64,000 nt of DNA from Candidatus Eiseniibacteriota bacterium (GTDB lineage: Bacteria > Eisenbacteria > RBG-16-71-46 > CAIMUX01). Location: positions 42,468-106,467 of the forward strand of contig JAKQSZ010000009.1 of the NCBI GenBank assembly GCA_029569475.1, read 5' to 3'. The notes beneath the pieces were generated by a model that worked only from the letters and a program-made list of their open reading frames with translations, ran no database searches and was not told the DNA's origin. Made by a program: the position numbers and the translations under genes. Below are positions 1 through 8,598 of this stretch, one piece after another (within the stretch, counting starts at the first letter, position 1; each line of letters begins with the position of its first letter).

Positions 1-276
1 CAGCGGCCCATCACGCCCGAGGAGTTGGAAGGACACCGCAGCCGCGCCCTGGCTGATTTCGTGAGGGGGTTGCGCGGCGACCAGGGGCTGGCTTCCCTCC
101 TCGCCTTCTACCAGATCCGCACGGGGGACTGGCGCAATCTTTTCCGCTGGCTGGATGACCTCGAGGCCCTGACCCCCGAGTCCATCACCGAAGAAGCGGC
201 CCGGATCCTGAGACGGTCCAACCGCACGGTAGGCATTCTCGAAGAGGCGGGAAACGCCCGGAGGTCCGGATCATGA
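1..276 (+). CDS. M16 peptidase-fold protein, C-terminal end (partial)
   Basis: The frame is open from the window edge to the stop at 274-276, so only the last 91 residues are visible. They resemble the C-terminal end of an M16B (insulinase/pitrilysin-fold) peptidase: a helix-rich stretch (FYQIRTGDWRNLFRWLDDLE) followed by the usual 'T.e.i...A...l...nrtvgile' ending. Zinc ligands would lie upstream, outside the window. It overlaps the next M16 gene by four bases (ATGA), so the two are translationally coupled. Paired M16 genes normally make a heterodimer with one zinc-binding and one inactive subunit. The downstream partner lacks the zinc motif, so this one is expected to be the catalytic subunit; that part is inference. 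Confidence 0.75.
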   Translation, partial: QRPITPEELEGHRSRALADFVRGLRGDQGLASLLAFYQIRTGDWRNLFRWLDDLEALTPESITEEAARILRRSNRTVGILEEAGNARRSGS

Positions 277-1907
277 GGGGGACAAGCAAGCAGTCGCCCT
301 GGCGGGCTCTACAAGCCCCCGGCACACCTCCGCGCGCGAGCGCCCGGTCACGTGGCCCCACGAGCCCCGTGCGCGCAAGCGTCCGGTCACGTGGCCCCAC
401 GAGCCCCGCGCGGGCGATGTTGCTGGGCCTCTGCGTGGCGGTGTCCACGTCGACACTGGCCCCGGCGATGGCCTGGGGGGAAGCGAAGGGCGGATCTCGA
501 AATCCGGAACGGGCGGAGGTGCCGGCCAAGGCGCTCGACGAGAAGTGGGATCCCTCCCGCTTGAGGTTCCCGGCGCTCGGGCAGATTCCCGAAGTGCGCC
601 CCGACCGTTTCGAGCTGGCCAACGGGCTGGTGGTGTACCTGCTGCGCGATGCCGATTTCCCGGATCTCTCGGGCCGGCTGCTGGTGCGCGCGGGATCAAT
701 CCAGGATCCCCCCGACAGGGTCGGGCTGGGGCAGCTCGTCGGAACGGTCATGCGCACCGGCGGCAGCCGGGCGATGCCGGGGGACTCGCTCGACCTGCGC
801 CTGGAGTCGATCGGCGCCTCCATCGAGACCTGGGTGGAGGAGAACTCGGGCGGCGCGAGCTTCTACTGCCTGGCCTCGCAGGCGGAGGAGATCCTCGGCC
901 TCTTCGCGGACCTGGTGATCCACCCCTCGTTGCCGGCCGACAAGCTGGAGCTGGCCCGGGTCCAGGTGCGCCGGCAGATCGCGTCGCGCAACGACGAGCC
1001 GGGCGCCATCGCCGGACGCCTCATCCGCCAGCTTGTCTGGGGCCGGGACCATCCTCGCGCGCGCCTCGTCGAATACGCGACGCTGGACGCGATCGCGGCC
1101 CCTGACCTGGCGGAGTATCACCGGACCTGGTTCGTTCCCGATCATGCCGTCCTCACGATTACCGGCGATCTGGATCCCGCGGCGATGCGGCTGCTTCTCG
1201 AACGGCTCTTTGGCGCCTGGCCGCGCTCGGGGGCGCCGCTGCCTCCAGATCCGCCGGTTCCCTCGGCCATGGACGGCGCCGGGGGGATCCACTACGCGGA
1301 GGTCGAAGCGGTCACCCAGAGCAACATCTACCTCGGGCAGGTCGGGATCCGGGCCGATCACCCCGACTATCCGTCGATGGAGATCATGGGCGAGATCCTC
1401 GGGGGGAGCTGGGCGTCGCGCATCCTGAACCTCATCCGCACGCAAAGAGGCCTGGCCTACGCCGCCGGCGCCAACGCGGGAGTCGGCTTCTCCAGCCCCG
1501 GTACCTTCACGGCGATGACCCTGACCCGTTCGGACTCGACCCTGGTGGCCCTGAGTCTCCTGCGCGGCGAGGTGCGGCGGATGGTCGAGACGCCGCCGAC
1601 CGAGGAGGAGGTCCGCCGGGCGCGGGAGTCGCTGCTCAACTCGTTCGTCTTCAACTACCGGACGCCGGCCCAGGTGGTGAACCGGATGGCCCTCAACGAA
1701 TTCTACGGCTACCCCGCCGACTTCCTGGTGAGCTATCAGAAGAGGCTGCGGGAGGTGACGCCGCAGAGCGTACATGAGGCCGCGCGGCGTCACCTGCACC
1801 CCGGCCGGATGCCCGTGCTGGTCGTCGGCAACCAGAAGGACTTCGAGGCGCCGCTATCCACCCTGGGCGAGGTTCACGAGGTGGACCTGACCATCCCCGC
1901 GCCCTGA
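273..1907 (+). CDS. M16-fold peptidase homologue, inactive subunit
   Basis: 544 residues. The N-terminal half has the M16 domain pattern (FELANGLVVYLLRD, then LVRAGSIQDPPDRVGL), and the C-terminal half has the second M16 domain (YLGQVGIRADHPDYPSMEIM, LNLIRTQRGLAYAAGA). Where active enzymes carry HxxEH, this protein reads GLGQLVGTVM near residues 150-157, so the zinc ligands are missing. Such subunits partner an active M16 protein, as in bacterial heterodimers and mitochondrial processing peptidase. The start at 273 overlaps the previous stop. A plausible alternative start is the ATG at 417, which begins directly at a signal-peptide-like segment (LLGLCVAVSTSTLAPAMA). The 48 residues between the two starts are the repeat-rich extension. 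Likely exported to the periplasm. Confidence 0.85.
   Translation: MRGTSKQSPWRALQAPGTPPRASARSRGPTSPVRASVRSRGPTSPARAMLLGLCVAVSTSTLAPAMAWGEAKGGSRNPERAEVPAKALDEKWDPSRLRFPALGQIPEVRPDRFELANGLVVYLLRDADFPDLSGRLLVRAGSIQDPPDRVGLGQLVGTVMRTGGSRAMPGDSLDLRLESIGASIETWVEENSGGASFYCLASQAEEILGLFADLVIHPSLPADKLELARVQVRRQIASRNDEPGAIAGRLIRQLVWGRDHPRARLVEYATLDAIAAPDLAEYHRTWFVPDHAVLTITGDLDPAAMRLLLERLFGAWPRSGAPLPPDPPVPSAMDGAGGIHYAEVEAVTQSNIYLGQVGIRADHPDYPSMEIMGEILGGSWASRILNLIRTQRGLAYAAGANAGVGFSSPGTFTAMTLTRSDSTLVALSLLRGEVRRMVETPPTEEEVRRARESLLNSFVFNYRTPAQVVNRMALNEFYGYPADFLVSYQKRLREVTPQSVHEAARRHLHPGRMPVLVVGNQKDFEAPLSTLGEVHEVDLTIPAP
332..410 (+). repeat. 39-bp tandem repeat, two copies
   Basis: Two near-identical 39-bp units, each coding for a 13-residue block of the type RAS-R-SRGPTSP. 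They sit at the extreme 5' end of the following M16-like gene, upstream of its hydrophobic signal segment. The repeat differs at only a few positions between copies. Confidence 0.85.
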
Positions 1908-2005
1908 CGCGGCCGGCCGGACTCCTCGGGCGGCCAGGCGGCGGCTCTCTTCGGAGCGGTCCGCCGTGACTTGAACGCGATCTCCGCGGGGAGCGGCGCC
2001 GCCGG

Positions 2006-2072
2006 AGTGACGCTCGAGCGCACGGGCCCGGAATGACGCTCAAGCACGGGCCCGGATGACGCTCGAGCGCAC
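2006..2072 (+). repeat. Degenerate intergenic repeat, about 25 bp x 2.6
   Basis: Three successive units beginning GACGCTC(G/A)AGC and containing GCACGGGCCCGGA lie between the M16-like gene and the cupredoxin promoter. The copies differ by small indels. No coding role is seen. Confidence 0.7.
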
Positions 2073-2082
2073 AGCGGAACGC

Positions 2083-2111
2083 TTGACACGGTGGCCGGGC
2101 GCGCGAACAAT
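2083..2111 (+). promoter_or_regulatory. Sigma-70-like promoter for the cupredoxin gene
   Basis: A perfect -35 box TTGACA (2083-2088), a 17-bp spacer and AACAAT (2106-2111, four of six matches to TATAAT). The predicted transcript start lies about 40 bases before the ATG at 2159, and a GGGGAGGAAGG ribosome site fits between. Confidence 0.55.
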
Positions 2112-2158
2112 GTTGACGTGGGGTTGCACTTTTTCCCTTCGGGGAGGAAGGACCACGC

Positions 2159-2566
2159 ATGCACCCATCGATAACGCGCCTGGCTTGGTTCCTGGCCGTT
2201 GTGGTGATCTCCGGAACATTGACGACCGCCTCGGGCATTCCCGGCTCCACCTGGAGCGTCCACATCACACCGTTTGAAGGGTTCTCGCCGTCGATCGTTT
2301 CGATCGCGCCGGGCGACTCCATCTACTGGGAGAACCACGACACCGTCGCCCACGTGCTGCGCTCGGAGCCCGGCTCGGCAGAGAGCTGGGACTCGGGGGA
2401 GATCGCTCCCGGGGACTGCTGGGGGCGTCGCTTCCACAACCTGGGCAACCTGCGCTACACCTCCGCCCGCCAACGCGGGTGGACGGGCGAGATCCAGATC
2501 GCCATCCAGAAGATCGACGACGAGCAGACCTGGGGAGACATCAAGAGCCTGTTCCGGTTCCGCTAG
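2159..2566 (+). CDS. Secreted cupredoxin-like protein with degenerate copper site and TWG tail
   Basis: 135 residues with an N-terminal signal peptide (hydrophobic core about 8-24). The body follows the plastocyanin/azurin-type pattern: SIVSIAPGDSIYWENHDTVAH, where His65 matches the first copper ligand, then GDCWGRRFHNLGNLRY. The usual distal Cys-x-x-His-x-x-Met ligand loop is replaced by TSARQRGWTGEI, so a normal type 1 copper centre cannot form. The last 12 residues are TWGDIKSLFRFR, a motif shared with two other exported proteins in this window. The start follows a strong GGGGAGGAAGG site. Its stop overlaps the 3' end of convergent trpS by four bases. The function is unknown; a structural or degraded electron carrier is possible. 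Confidence 0.7.
   Translation: MHPSITRLAWFLAVVVISGTLTTASGIPGSTWSVHITPFEGFSPSIVSIAPGDSIYWENHDTVAHVLRSEPGSAESWDSGEIAPGDCWGRRFHNLGNLRYTSARQRGWTGEIQIAIQKIDDEQTWGDIKSLFRFR
2528..2563 (+). other. C-terminal TWGxIKxLF motif (copy 1)
   Basis: Codes for TWGDIKSLFRFR, the final 12 residues of the cupredoxin-like protein. Related tails occur at 33787-33819 and 55529-55558 in unrelated exported proteins. Confidence 0.6.
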
Positions 2567-3624
2567 GCCCGGTACAGGCTGTGGCCGATCCCCATGGCCT
2601 CGCGGCATGCCTCCACCGTGGCCAAAGCCACCGGAGTGACCTTCTCGGCATTCGCCCGCAGGAACTCGCGGACCGACGCGTCGCTGTTGGACGGGCTGTT
2701 GAATCCATCGATGATCGGCGCGTTGAAGGCCGAGACGTGTTCGGCCAGCGTCTTCTTGAGGGACCCGTAGAACTTCTCACCTCGCCGGTATCGTCCGAGG
2801 TAGTCCAGGTAGACGTCCTCCGGCGCGATCAGGCTGAGCAACCGGTACATCACCCCGACGCCGGCCGGCATCATCGGCACCACCACGTCCGGATCGTTGC
2901 TCTCGGTGGTCAACGGGGACGGTTCGGTGCTCGAGGGTATCGCCTTGATCTTGGCGAGGACGACGTCGGGCGGATCGAGCAGTCCCAGCTCATTGTTCTC
3001 GCTCTTGCCCATCTTGGCCGAACCGTCGAGCCCGGGCAGACGCAGGGCGTCGCGCGAGATGGGTTGCGGGGCCTTGAGGGTCTCGCCGAAGCGGTGGTTG
3101 AAGCGCTGCGCCAGATCGATGGCCATTTCCAGGTGCTGCCGCTGGTCGTCGCCGACCGGGACCTTGTCGGCGCACACGATCAGGATGTCGGCCGCCATCA
3201 GCACGGGATAGCCGAGCAGACCATAGGAGAGGGGATTGCCCTCGAGGCCGCCTTCCTCCGACTGGAGCTTGGACATCTTGTCCTTGTAGGTCGTGCCCCT
3301 CTCGAGGTGGCCGATGTTGGCGACCATCCCCAGGAGCAGGGCGAGTTCCGCCGTGCACGGCAGATCGCTCTGGCGGTAGATCACCGAACGCGCCGGGTCG
3401 AGCCCGCACGCCACGTACGTCCGCAGCATCTCGATGGTCTGCCCCAGGAAGTCGCGGCGTTCGCTGATCGTGGTCAGGGCGTGGTAGTCCGCGATGAAGT
3501 AGAAGCACTGATGGCCGGCCTCCTGCAGCCGCAGGAAGTGGCGGATCGCCCCGAAGTAGTTGCCGTAGTGCAAACGTCCGGTGGGGCGGATGCCCGAGAG
3601 GATGATTTCCTTGCTGGCGCTCAA
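2563..3624 (-). CDS. trpS: Tryptophan--tRNA ligase
   Basis: Charges tRNA-Trp with tryptophan in the cytoplasm; class Ic aminoacyl-tRNA synthetase. The HIGH-type motif is seen as PTGRLHYGNYFGA, the KMSKS-type loop as AKMGKSENN, and the family block GYPVLMAADILI lies between them. The chosen start is TTG at 3624, preceded by GGGAGGG with 8-base spacing, giving 353 residues, a normal length. An upstream GTG at 3654 in the same frame has no better ribosome site. Convergent with the cupredoxin gene, sharing four bases at the stops. Single-domain housekeeping enzyme; high confidence. Confidence 0.95.
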   Translation of the reverse strand: MSASKEIILSGIRPTGRLHYGNYFGAIRHFLRLQEAGHQCFYFIADYHALTTISERRDFLGQTIEMLRTYVACGLDPARSVIYRQSDLPCTAELALLLGMVANIGHLERGTTYKDKMSKLQSEEGGLEGNPLSYGLLGYPVLMAADILIVCADKVPVGDDQRQHLEMAIDLAQRFNHRFGETLKAPQPISRDALRLPGLDGSAKMGKSENNELGLLDPPDVVLAKIKAIPSSTEPSPLTTESNDPDVVVPMMPAGVGVMYRLLSLIAPEDVYLDYLGRYRRGEKFYGSLKKTLAEHVSAFNAPIIDGFNSPSNSDASVREFLRANAEKVTPVALATVEACREAMGIGHSLYRA

Positions 3625-3743
3625 CTGCGATGCCCTCCCTGCGTCCCGCCGCACCGCGCGGATCGAGGACGATTGTCAGAAACTGCGTAATCTCGTGCCG
3701 CCCTGTCAACCAAGGATCGCGGTCAATCAGGGATCGCGCCCGG

Positions 3744-5855
3744 TCAGCGGAGATACCCCAGCGAGCGGAACCGCTCGAGCATCTCCTGGTCGAGCGTCCC
3801 CGCGACCTCGTGGAGGTCCTCGGGCTCCGGCCGGCCATAGGTCCCGATGACGCGGACCTCGGTGGTGCGCGCGCCGGAGTCCGCGGCCAGGAAGCCGGTG
3901 CGGGGAACGCCGTCCATCTCACGCGAAACCGGCAGGCCGAGCAGCCAGAGCAAGGTCGGAGCGACATCCTCGGGCTTGATTGCGGCGACGGCGCTCCGTC
4001 TCGGGGAGCCGGGCTCGTCTCCGGCCACCGCATTGGCGGAGGTGAGCGCGAAGAATCCTCTCTCCTCGCGATCCTGGCCGGGCCAGTGAACCCCCGGAAG
4101 ACAGAGCCAGCCGGCGAGCGGCGGAGGATGGTCGTCCGTTCCGCGCGGATCGGCCTCGCCGGGTTCCCCCGCGGAGCGGTCCGCGGTGGGGATGTCCTCG
4201 TTGTCCGCGGCGGCCCGCAGAAACGCGCCGACGGCCGGATCGAGCGTTTCCCAATAGGCGGTCAACGCCTCGCTTCGAGCCCTCTCCCGCGCGACCGGGT
4301 CGGGGATCCCGCGCAGGAGAACCCGGCGCAGCACGTCCGGGCCGGGGAGGTGGAGCAGGGCCAGGTCGGGACGGCTTCGATCCGTCAGCCAGGCGGCGGC
4401 CTGCGCGTAGAAGAGGTCGGACCGCAGAACATCGTGGGGGATACCCAGCCGTGTGAAGGTTTCGAGCGCGGCGGTGGGCGGAGGTGGTCCGTACAGCGCG
4501 CGCACGGAATCGGCGGGTTCCGGTCCGGCGAGGTGCGCCAACTCGATCAGCAGCGTCGGGGGCCAGGTCTCACGCTCCAGGAGCAGCGGCAGACCGTCGG
4601 GGCGCAGCGGACTGCGGGCGCCGATGGATCCTTCGCCGATGACCTGCACATTGGCCGATTGCTCGGCGGCGCTCCACGAGGATGCGCTCTCCGCCGACGC
4701 CGCGGGGCCGGGAGGTCCGGCCAGTTTCAGCCAGGCGTGATCGGTGACGACCTCGCCGCGGATCCGCTCCGCGGGCCAGGAGACCCACCAGTTGACCGCC
4801 GCCGAGCGCAGTCCGCAGTCCGAGGCCATGCTCCAGAGCGCCTTGCTCTCCCGCATGTAGCTCTTCACCGGCACCGAGCGGGTCATGTGGAAGAAGGGGA
4901 GCACCGTGTGGAAGAGCTGGAAGAGACCCACCTGGCGCGGCTGGATGCGCAGGGGCACCGAGAGTCCCTTCACCACCTGCGTCTGGTAGCCGAGGTCGGC
5001 ATGCGTCGTCGGATCACGGCCGGTGGCCACGGCTGACCAGACGATCGGCGGCACCGGCTCGCTCGGCAGGACGACGGGCGTCATCTCCCCGTCGCGGAAG
5101 GCGGAGGCCCACGGCAGCCGTCCCTGCCGGCGGAGAAAGCTCACGTCCGCCTGGTCCATCCCCTCCAGGCCGATCAGGGCGACGCGCCGGCCGGTCGGCT
5201 GTATCGCCTCCGCGGTCAGCCCCGACTCCGCGGGCTCGGGCCGGGCGGTGAAGCGGACCGTGATCACCGAAAGGGTGAAGAAGGCCGCCATGTAGAGCAG
5301 CACGTAGCCGACCCGTTTCAGGTCCCCCGGCCGCCGTTCCGCCGGCTTCTTCACGTAGACGATGATCACGTAGAAGGCATAGGCCATCACGCGGGCCAGC
5401 AGCGCGGCCGTGACGAGGACGGCCAGCATGATGGGGATCTGGCCCACCCCGGGAGGCGCGTCCGGCGTGAGGCCGCCCAGACGGTGCCAGCGCGCCCATG
5501 ACCAGGCGTAGGCGGCGCCGAGGAAGAAAAACCCGACCCCGGCGATGATGGCGGCGGTCTTGGTGTCCGAGATGCGCCGCCCGCTCAGCCGGGAGAGGAG
5601 CGTCTTGAGGAAGGCGCCGACGAATCCCAGGACCAGGCAGAGCGCGGCATAGACGAACTGAAGCCCCAGCAGGACCCGCAGCACGTCCCCGGCCGAGCGC
5701 AGGAGGACCGGATTGGCCGCCAGCGTGGCCGCGGCCGCCAGAAAGCCCAGCAGGCCGCCCCCGATCAGGCCGGCGCCGAGTCCGATCTGCAGGTTGTTGC
5801 GCAGCTCTTCGGTGACCCGCTCGCGGGTTGGGGCTGAGGGCATCAGATCATCCAT
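3744..5855 (-). CDS. Membrane alkaline-phosphatase-superfamily protein
   Basis: 703 residues. The first ~210 residues hold about five to six membrane segments. The rest is a type I phosphodiesterase/nucleotide-pyrophosphatase-like domain that ends in the family pattern [25 protein letters not shown]. The nucleophile region reads [17 protein letters not shown], with Ser in the usual Ser/Thr position. The first metal-binding Asp of the family (iGlDG) is Glu here (IGLEGMD), and the usual late DHG metal motif is not obvious, so catalysis may be altered or lost. It starts inside the end of pstB (ATGGATGA, 8-base overlap) and is probably co-transcribed with the phosphate genes, which would fit phosphate scavenging or envelope phosphate-ester turnover. 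Substrate unknown. Confidence 0.7.
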   Translation of the reverse strand: MDDLMPSAPTRERVTEELRNNLQIGLGAGLIGGGLLGFLAAAATLAANPVLLRSAGDVLRVLLGLQFVYAALCLVLGFVGAFLKTLLSRLSGRRISDTKTAAIIAGVGFFFLGAAYAWSWARWHRLGGLTPDAPPGVGQIPIMLAVLVTAALLARVMAYAFYVIIVYVKKPAERRPGDLKRVGYVLLYMAAFFTLSVITVRFTARPEPAESGLTAEAIQPTGRRVALIGLEGMDQADVSFLRRQGRLPWASAFRDGEMTPVVLPSEPVPPIVWSAVATGRDPTTHADLGYQTQVVKGLSVPLRIQPRQVGLFQLFHTVLPFFHMTRSVPVKSYMRESKALWSMASDCGLRSAAVNWWVSWPAERIRGEVVTDHAWLKLAGPPGPAASAESASSWSAAEQSANVQVIGEGSIGARSPLRPDGLPLLLERETWPPTLLIELAHLAGPEPADSVRALYGPPPPTAALETFTRLGIPHDVLRSDLFYAQAAAWLTDRSRPDLALLHLPGPDVLRRVLLRGIPDPVARERARSEALTAYWETLDPAVGAFLRAAADNEDIPTADRSAGEPGEADPRGTDDHPPPLAGWLCLPGVHWPGQDREERGFFALTSANAVAGDEPGSPRRSAVAAIKPEDVAPTLLWLLGLPVSREMDGVPRTGFLAADSGARTTEVRVIGTYGRPEPEDLHEVAGTLDQEMLERFRSLGYLR

Positions 5856-6744
5856 AGCGTCCGGTGATGTAACGCTCCGTCCGCTCGTCCGAGGGATTCT
5901 GGAAAATCCGGGTGGTCAGATCGTACTCCACCAGTGTGCCGGTGCGACGCTCCGACTTGGCCTCGACCTCGGTGGTGAAGAAGGCTGTCCGATCGCTGAC
6001 CCGCACCGCCTGTTGCATGTTGTGCGTCACGATGATGATCGTATAGCGGCTGACCAGTTCGCGCATCAACGCCTCGATGCGGCTCGTCGCGACCGGGTCG
6101 AGCGCGCTGCAGGGCTCGTCCATCAGGATGACCTCGGGCTCGATGGCGATGCTGCGCGCGATGCAGAGCCGCTGCTGCTGTCCCCCGGACAGTCCCATGG
6201 CGGAGTTCTGCAGCCGGTCCTTGACCTCGTCCCAGAGCGCGGCCGCCCGCAGGGATTTCTCCACGACGTCGTTGAGCTGGGCGCGGGAGGTGACGCCGTT
6301 GACCTTCGGTCCGAAGGCGACGTTGTCATAGATGCTCTTCGGAAACGGGTTCGGCTTCTGGAAAACCATTCCGATCCGCCGGCGCACCTCGGTGGCCGAG
6401 ACTTCGGGGCGGTAGAGATCGATCCCGTGGTAGAGGAGCCGGCCGGCGACCCGGGCCCCCGGCGTCACGTCATGCATGCGGTTGAAGGCTCGCAGGACCG
6501 TGGTCTTTCCGCAGCCGGAGGGACCGATGAAGGCGGTGATCTCGGTCTTGTGGATCTTCAAGGTGACGTCGCGCACCGCTCGGAACGCGCCGTAGTACAC
6601 CTCGAGCTGATCGAGTTCGAAGACGACCTGCCCGGTTCCCGTTTCCGCCCCCTTGGCCAGGTCGGGCATGAACCGCGTGGGGAGCACGGATCTCGCAACG
6701 GCAGGGGTGCCGGCCACGCCGGTCTGGTCCTGCTCTACTGGCAT
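5848..6744 (-). CDS. pstB: Phosphate ABC transporter ATP-binding protein
   Basis: ATPase of the high-affinity phosphate importer PstSCAB, on the inner face of the inner membrane. Walker A is [17 protein letters not shown], the ABC signature is [16 protein letters not shown], Walker B is [13 protein letters not shown] and the switch His is in [14 protein letters not shown] and the length (298 residues) are typical of PstB, apart from a ~40-residue N-terminal extension. It follows pstA by 13 bases and overlaps the downstream phosphatase-superfamily gene. No phoU is seen next to it in this window. Confidence 0.96.
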   Translation of the reverse strand: MPVEQDQTGVAGTPAVARSVLPTRFMPDLAKGAETGTGQVVFELDQLEVYYGAFRAVRDVTLKIHKTEITAFIGPSGCGKTTVLRAFNRMHDVTPGARVAGRLLYHGIDLYRPEVSATEVRRRIGMVFQKPNPFPKSIYDNVAFGPKVNGVTSRAQLNDVVEKSLRAAALWDEVKDRLQNSAMGLSGGQQQRLCIARSIAIEPEVILMDEPCSALDPVATSRIEALMRELVSRYTIIIVTHNMQQAVRVSDRTAFFTTEVEAKSERRTGTLVEYDLTTRIFQNPSDERTERYITGRYG

Positions 6745-6757
6745 GCGGAAGGCCCCC

Positions 6758-7687
6758 TCATCTGTGAGTTCCGAACCGCGCCACGACCATGCGTGCGGCC
6801 AGGCTCGTCAAGAAGGTTACCAGCACGAGCGCCAGAGCGGCCCCCCAGGCCCTCTCCTGGGAGGCCTCGAAGGAGGAGACCGCGTTGGCGAAGATCTGCA
6901 GCGAAAGGGCGGTGTTCGCGCCCTGGAACAGGTTCAGATTGTAGCGGGTCGCGGCGCCGACCGCGAAGAGCAGGGGCGCGGTCTCCCCGGCGGCCCGGGC
7001 AACGGCCAGCAGCGATCCGGAGACGATCCCGGGCAAGGCGGCCGGGAGGACCACCGTGAGGATGGTCCGGCTCTTGGTCGCTCCGAGAGCGTAGCTGGCC
7101 TCTCTCAGGTGGTCCGGGACGAGGCGCAGCATCTGCTCCGTCGCGATGATGATCACGGGCAGCATGAGGCAGGCCAGGGCAATGGCGCCGCCGAGGGCGG
7201 AATAGCCGAAGCGTATCGTCCAGACCACGTAGACGAAGAGGCCCATCACGATGGACGGAACTCCGGTCATGACCGTGGCCATGAAGCGCACGAGCCTCGC
7301 GAACCGGTTGCCGGTCCCGTACTCGCGCAGGTAGACGCCGCCCAGCACACCCATGGGCACGGCGATGACCGTGGCCGCGAACGTGGTGGCGAGGGTTCCC
7401 GCGATCGCTGGTCCCATTCCCGGACCAAAGCGCCGCGAGTTGATCGGGATCTCCTTGACGAAGAAGTCGGGAAATGCGGCGAAGGCGGCCGCGGCTCCCC
7501 GGGTCAGGACAGTCCAGATCACGGCGCCCAGGGCAACGATCACAATGCCCAGAGAAGCGGCCATGAGGCCGGTCATGAGGGCGCTCCTGGCCGACCTCCA
7601 GGTGCGCTTGGCAGTCAGGTCGATCGCTGCGGTTTCGGGCGTCGACGCCCCCAGGGCGTCCAGTCCGGTGGCCGTATCCGTGCTCAT
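6758..7687 (-). CDS. pstA: Phosphate ABC transporter permease PstA
   Basis: Inner-membrane permease subunit, 309 residues, with about six membrane helices. The ABC-permease EAA loop is [20 protein letters not shown] (about residues 195-215), and the family block [12 protein letters not shown] is present. The start ATG at 7687 gives a ~35-residue cytoplasmic lead before the first helix. It lies 39 bases downstream of pstC and 13 upstream of pstB, the usual pstSCAB order. Confidence 0.95.
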   Translation of the reverse strand: MSTDTATGLDALGASTPETAAIDLTAKRTWRSARSALMTGLMAASLGIVIVALGAVIWTVLTRGAAAAFAAFPDFFVKEIPINSRRFGPGMGPAIAGTLATTFAATVIAVPMGVLGGVYLREYGTGNRFARLVRFMATVMTGVPSIVMGLFVYVVWTIRFGYSALGGAIALACLMLPVIIIATEQMLRLVPDHLREASYALGATKSRTILTVVLPAALPGIVSGSLLAVARAAGETAPLLFAVGAATRYNLNLFQGANTALSLQIFANAVSSFEASQERAWGAALALVLVTFLTSLAARMVVARFGTHR

Positions 7688-7726
7688 GGGCCGGACCCCG
7701 ACGCGCTCGGACGGCGTCTTTGCCGG

Positions 7727-8596
7727 TCAGAGTCCACGGGACTTCCTCATGGAACGTTGCACGACGGCGCTGGCGATGAGGTTGACCACGATGGTGATGA
7801 GGAAGAGCGTGACCGCCAGGGCGATCAGAGCCGACTTGTGGAGTCCCGCCGCCTCCCCCCACTCGTTCGCGATGACCGCCGGCATGGAGTAGCCGGCCGC
7901 CATCGGGTCGAGGGTGATGCGTCCGAGCGCCGAGCCGATCACGAGCGCCACCGCGATGGTCTCACCCAGGGCGCGTCCCAGTCCGAGCATGACCGATCCC
8001 ACCAGTCCTCCGGCGCTGTGCGGGAGCACGGCGGCGCCGATCATCTCCCAACGGGTCGCCCCAAGGGCGAGGGCGGCTTCCTTCTCGGATGCCGGCGTGG
8101 TCTCCATCACCTCCCGCGCCAGCGAGGTGATGATGGGTGTGATCATGATGGCCAGGATCACCCCCGCGGTGAGAAACGAGCGTCCCAACCCGAAGAACTG
8201 GGAGAGCACGACCACACCCCAGAGCCCGAAGACCACCGAGGGCACGACCGCCAGGAGATCGACGACGTAGACCAGAGGCTTGCGCAGCCAGCGCGGAGCC
8301 ACCTCGGTGATGAAGAGGGCTACGCCCAGGCTGACCGGAACGGCCAGGACGATGGCGATGGCCGCAGTGAAGAGGGTTCCCCAGAGAAAGGGGAGGGCGC
8401 CAAAGACACCCTCCGGCGCCGACCAGCGGGTCTCGCTGAAGAATCGCAACCCCATGCTCTGGAAGACGGGCACCGCCCGCGCGCTCATGGTGATCGCGAT
8501 CAGGGCCAGAATCAGCAGGACGAGTCCCGCCGCGGCGGCCGCCACGAACCGGAACGCCGTGTCGCCCGGAGCCCGCTTTCCCGTCAGGTCGAGCAC
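7727..8596 (-). CDS. pstC: Phosphate ABC transporter permease PstC
   Basis: 289 residues from a GTG start two bases after the pstS stop, a tight coupling that decides the start; the frame stays open further upstream but that part overlaps pstS. About six membrane helices. The EAA loop reads EAALALGATRWEMIGAAVLP, and the family block LLAVVPSVVFGLWG is present. Partner of PstA in the phosphate importer. Confidence 0.94.
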   Translation of the reverse strand: MLDLTGKRAPGDTAFRFVAAAAAGLVLLILALIAITMSARAVPVFQSMGLRFFSETRWSAPEGVFGALPFLWGTLFTAAIAIVLAVPVSLGVALFITEVAPRWLRKPLVYVVDLLAVVPSVVFGLWGVVVLSQFFGLGRSFLTAGVILAIMITPIITSLAREVMETTPASEKEAALALGATRWEMIGAAVLPHSAGGLVGSVMLGLGRALGETIAVALVIGSALGRITLDPMAAGYSMPAVIANEWGEAAGLHKSALIALAVTLFLITIVVNLIASAVVQRSMRKSRGL

Positions 8597-8598
8597 GC

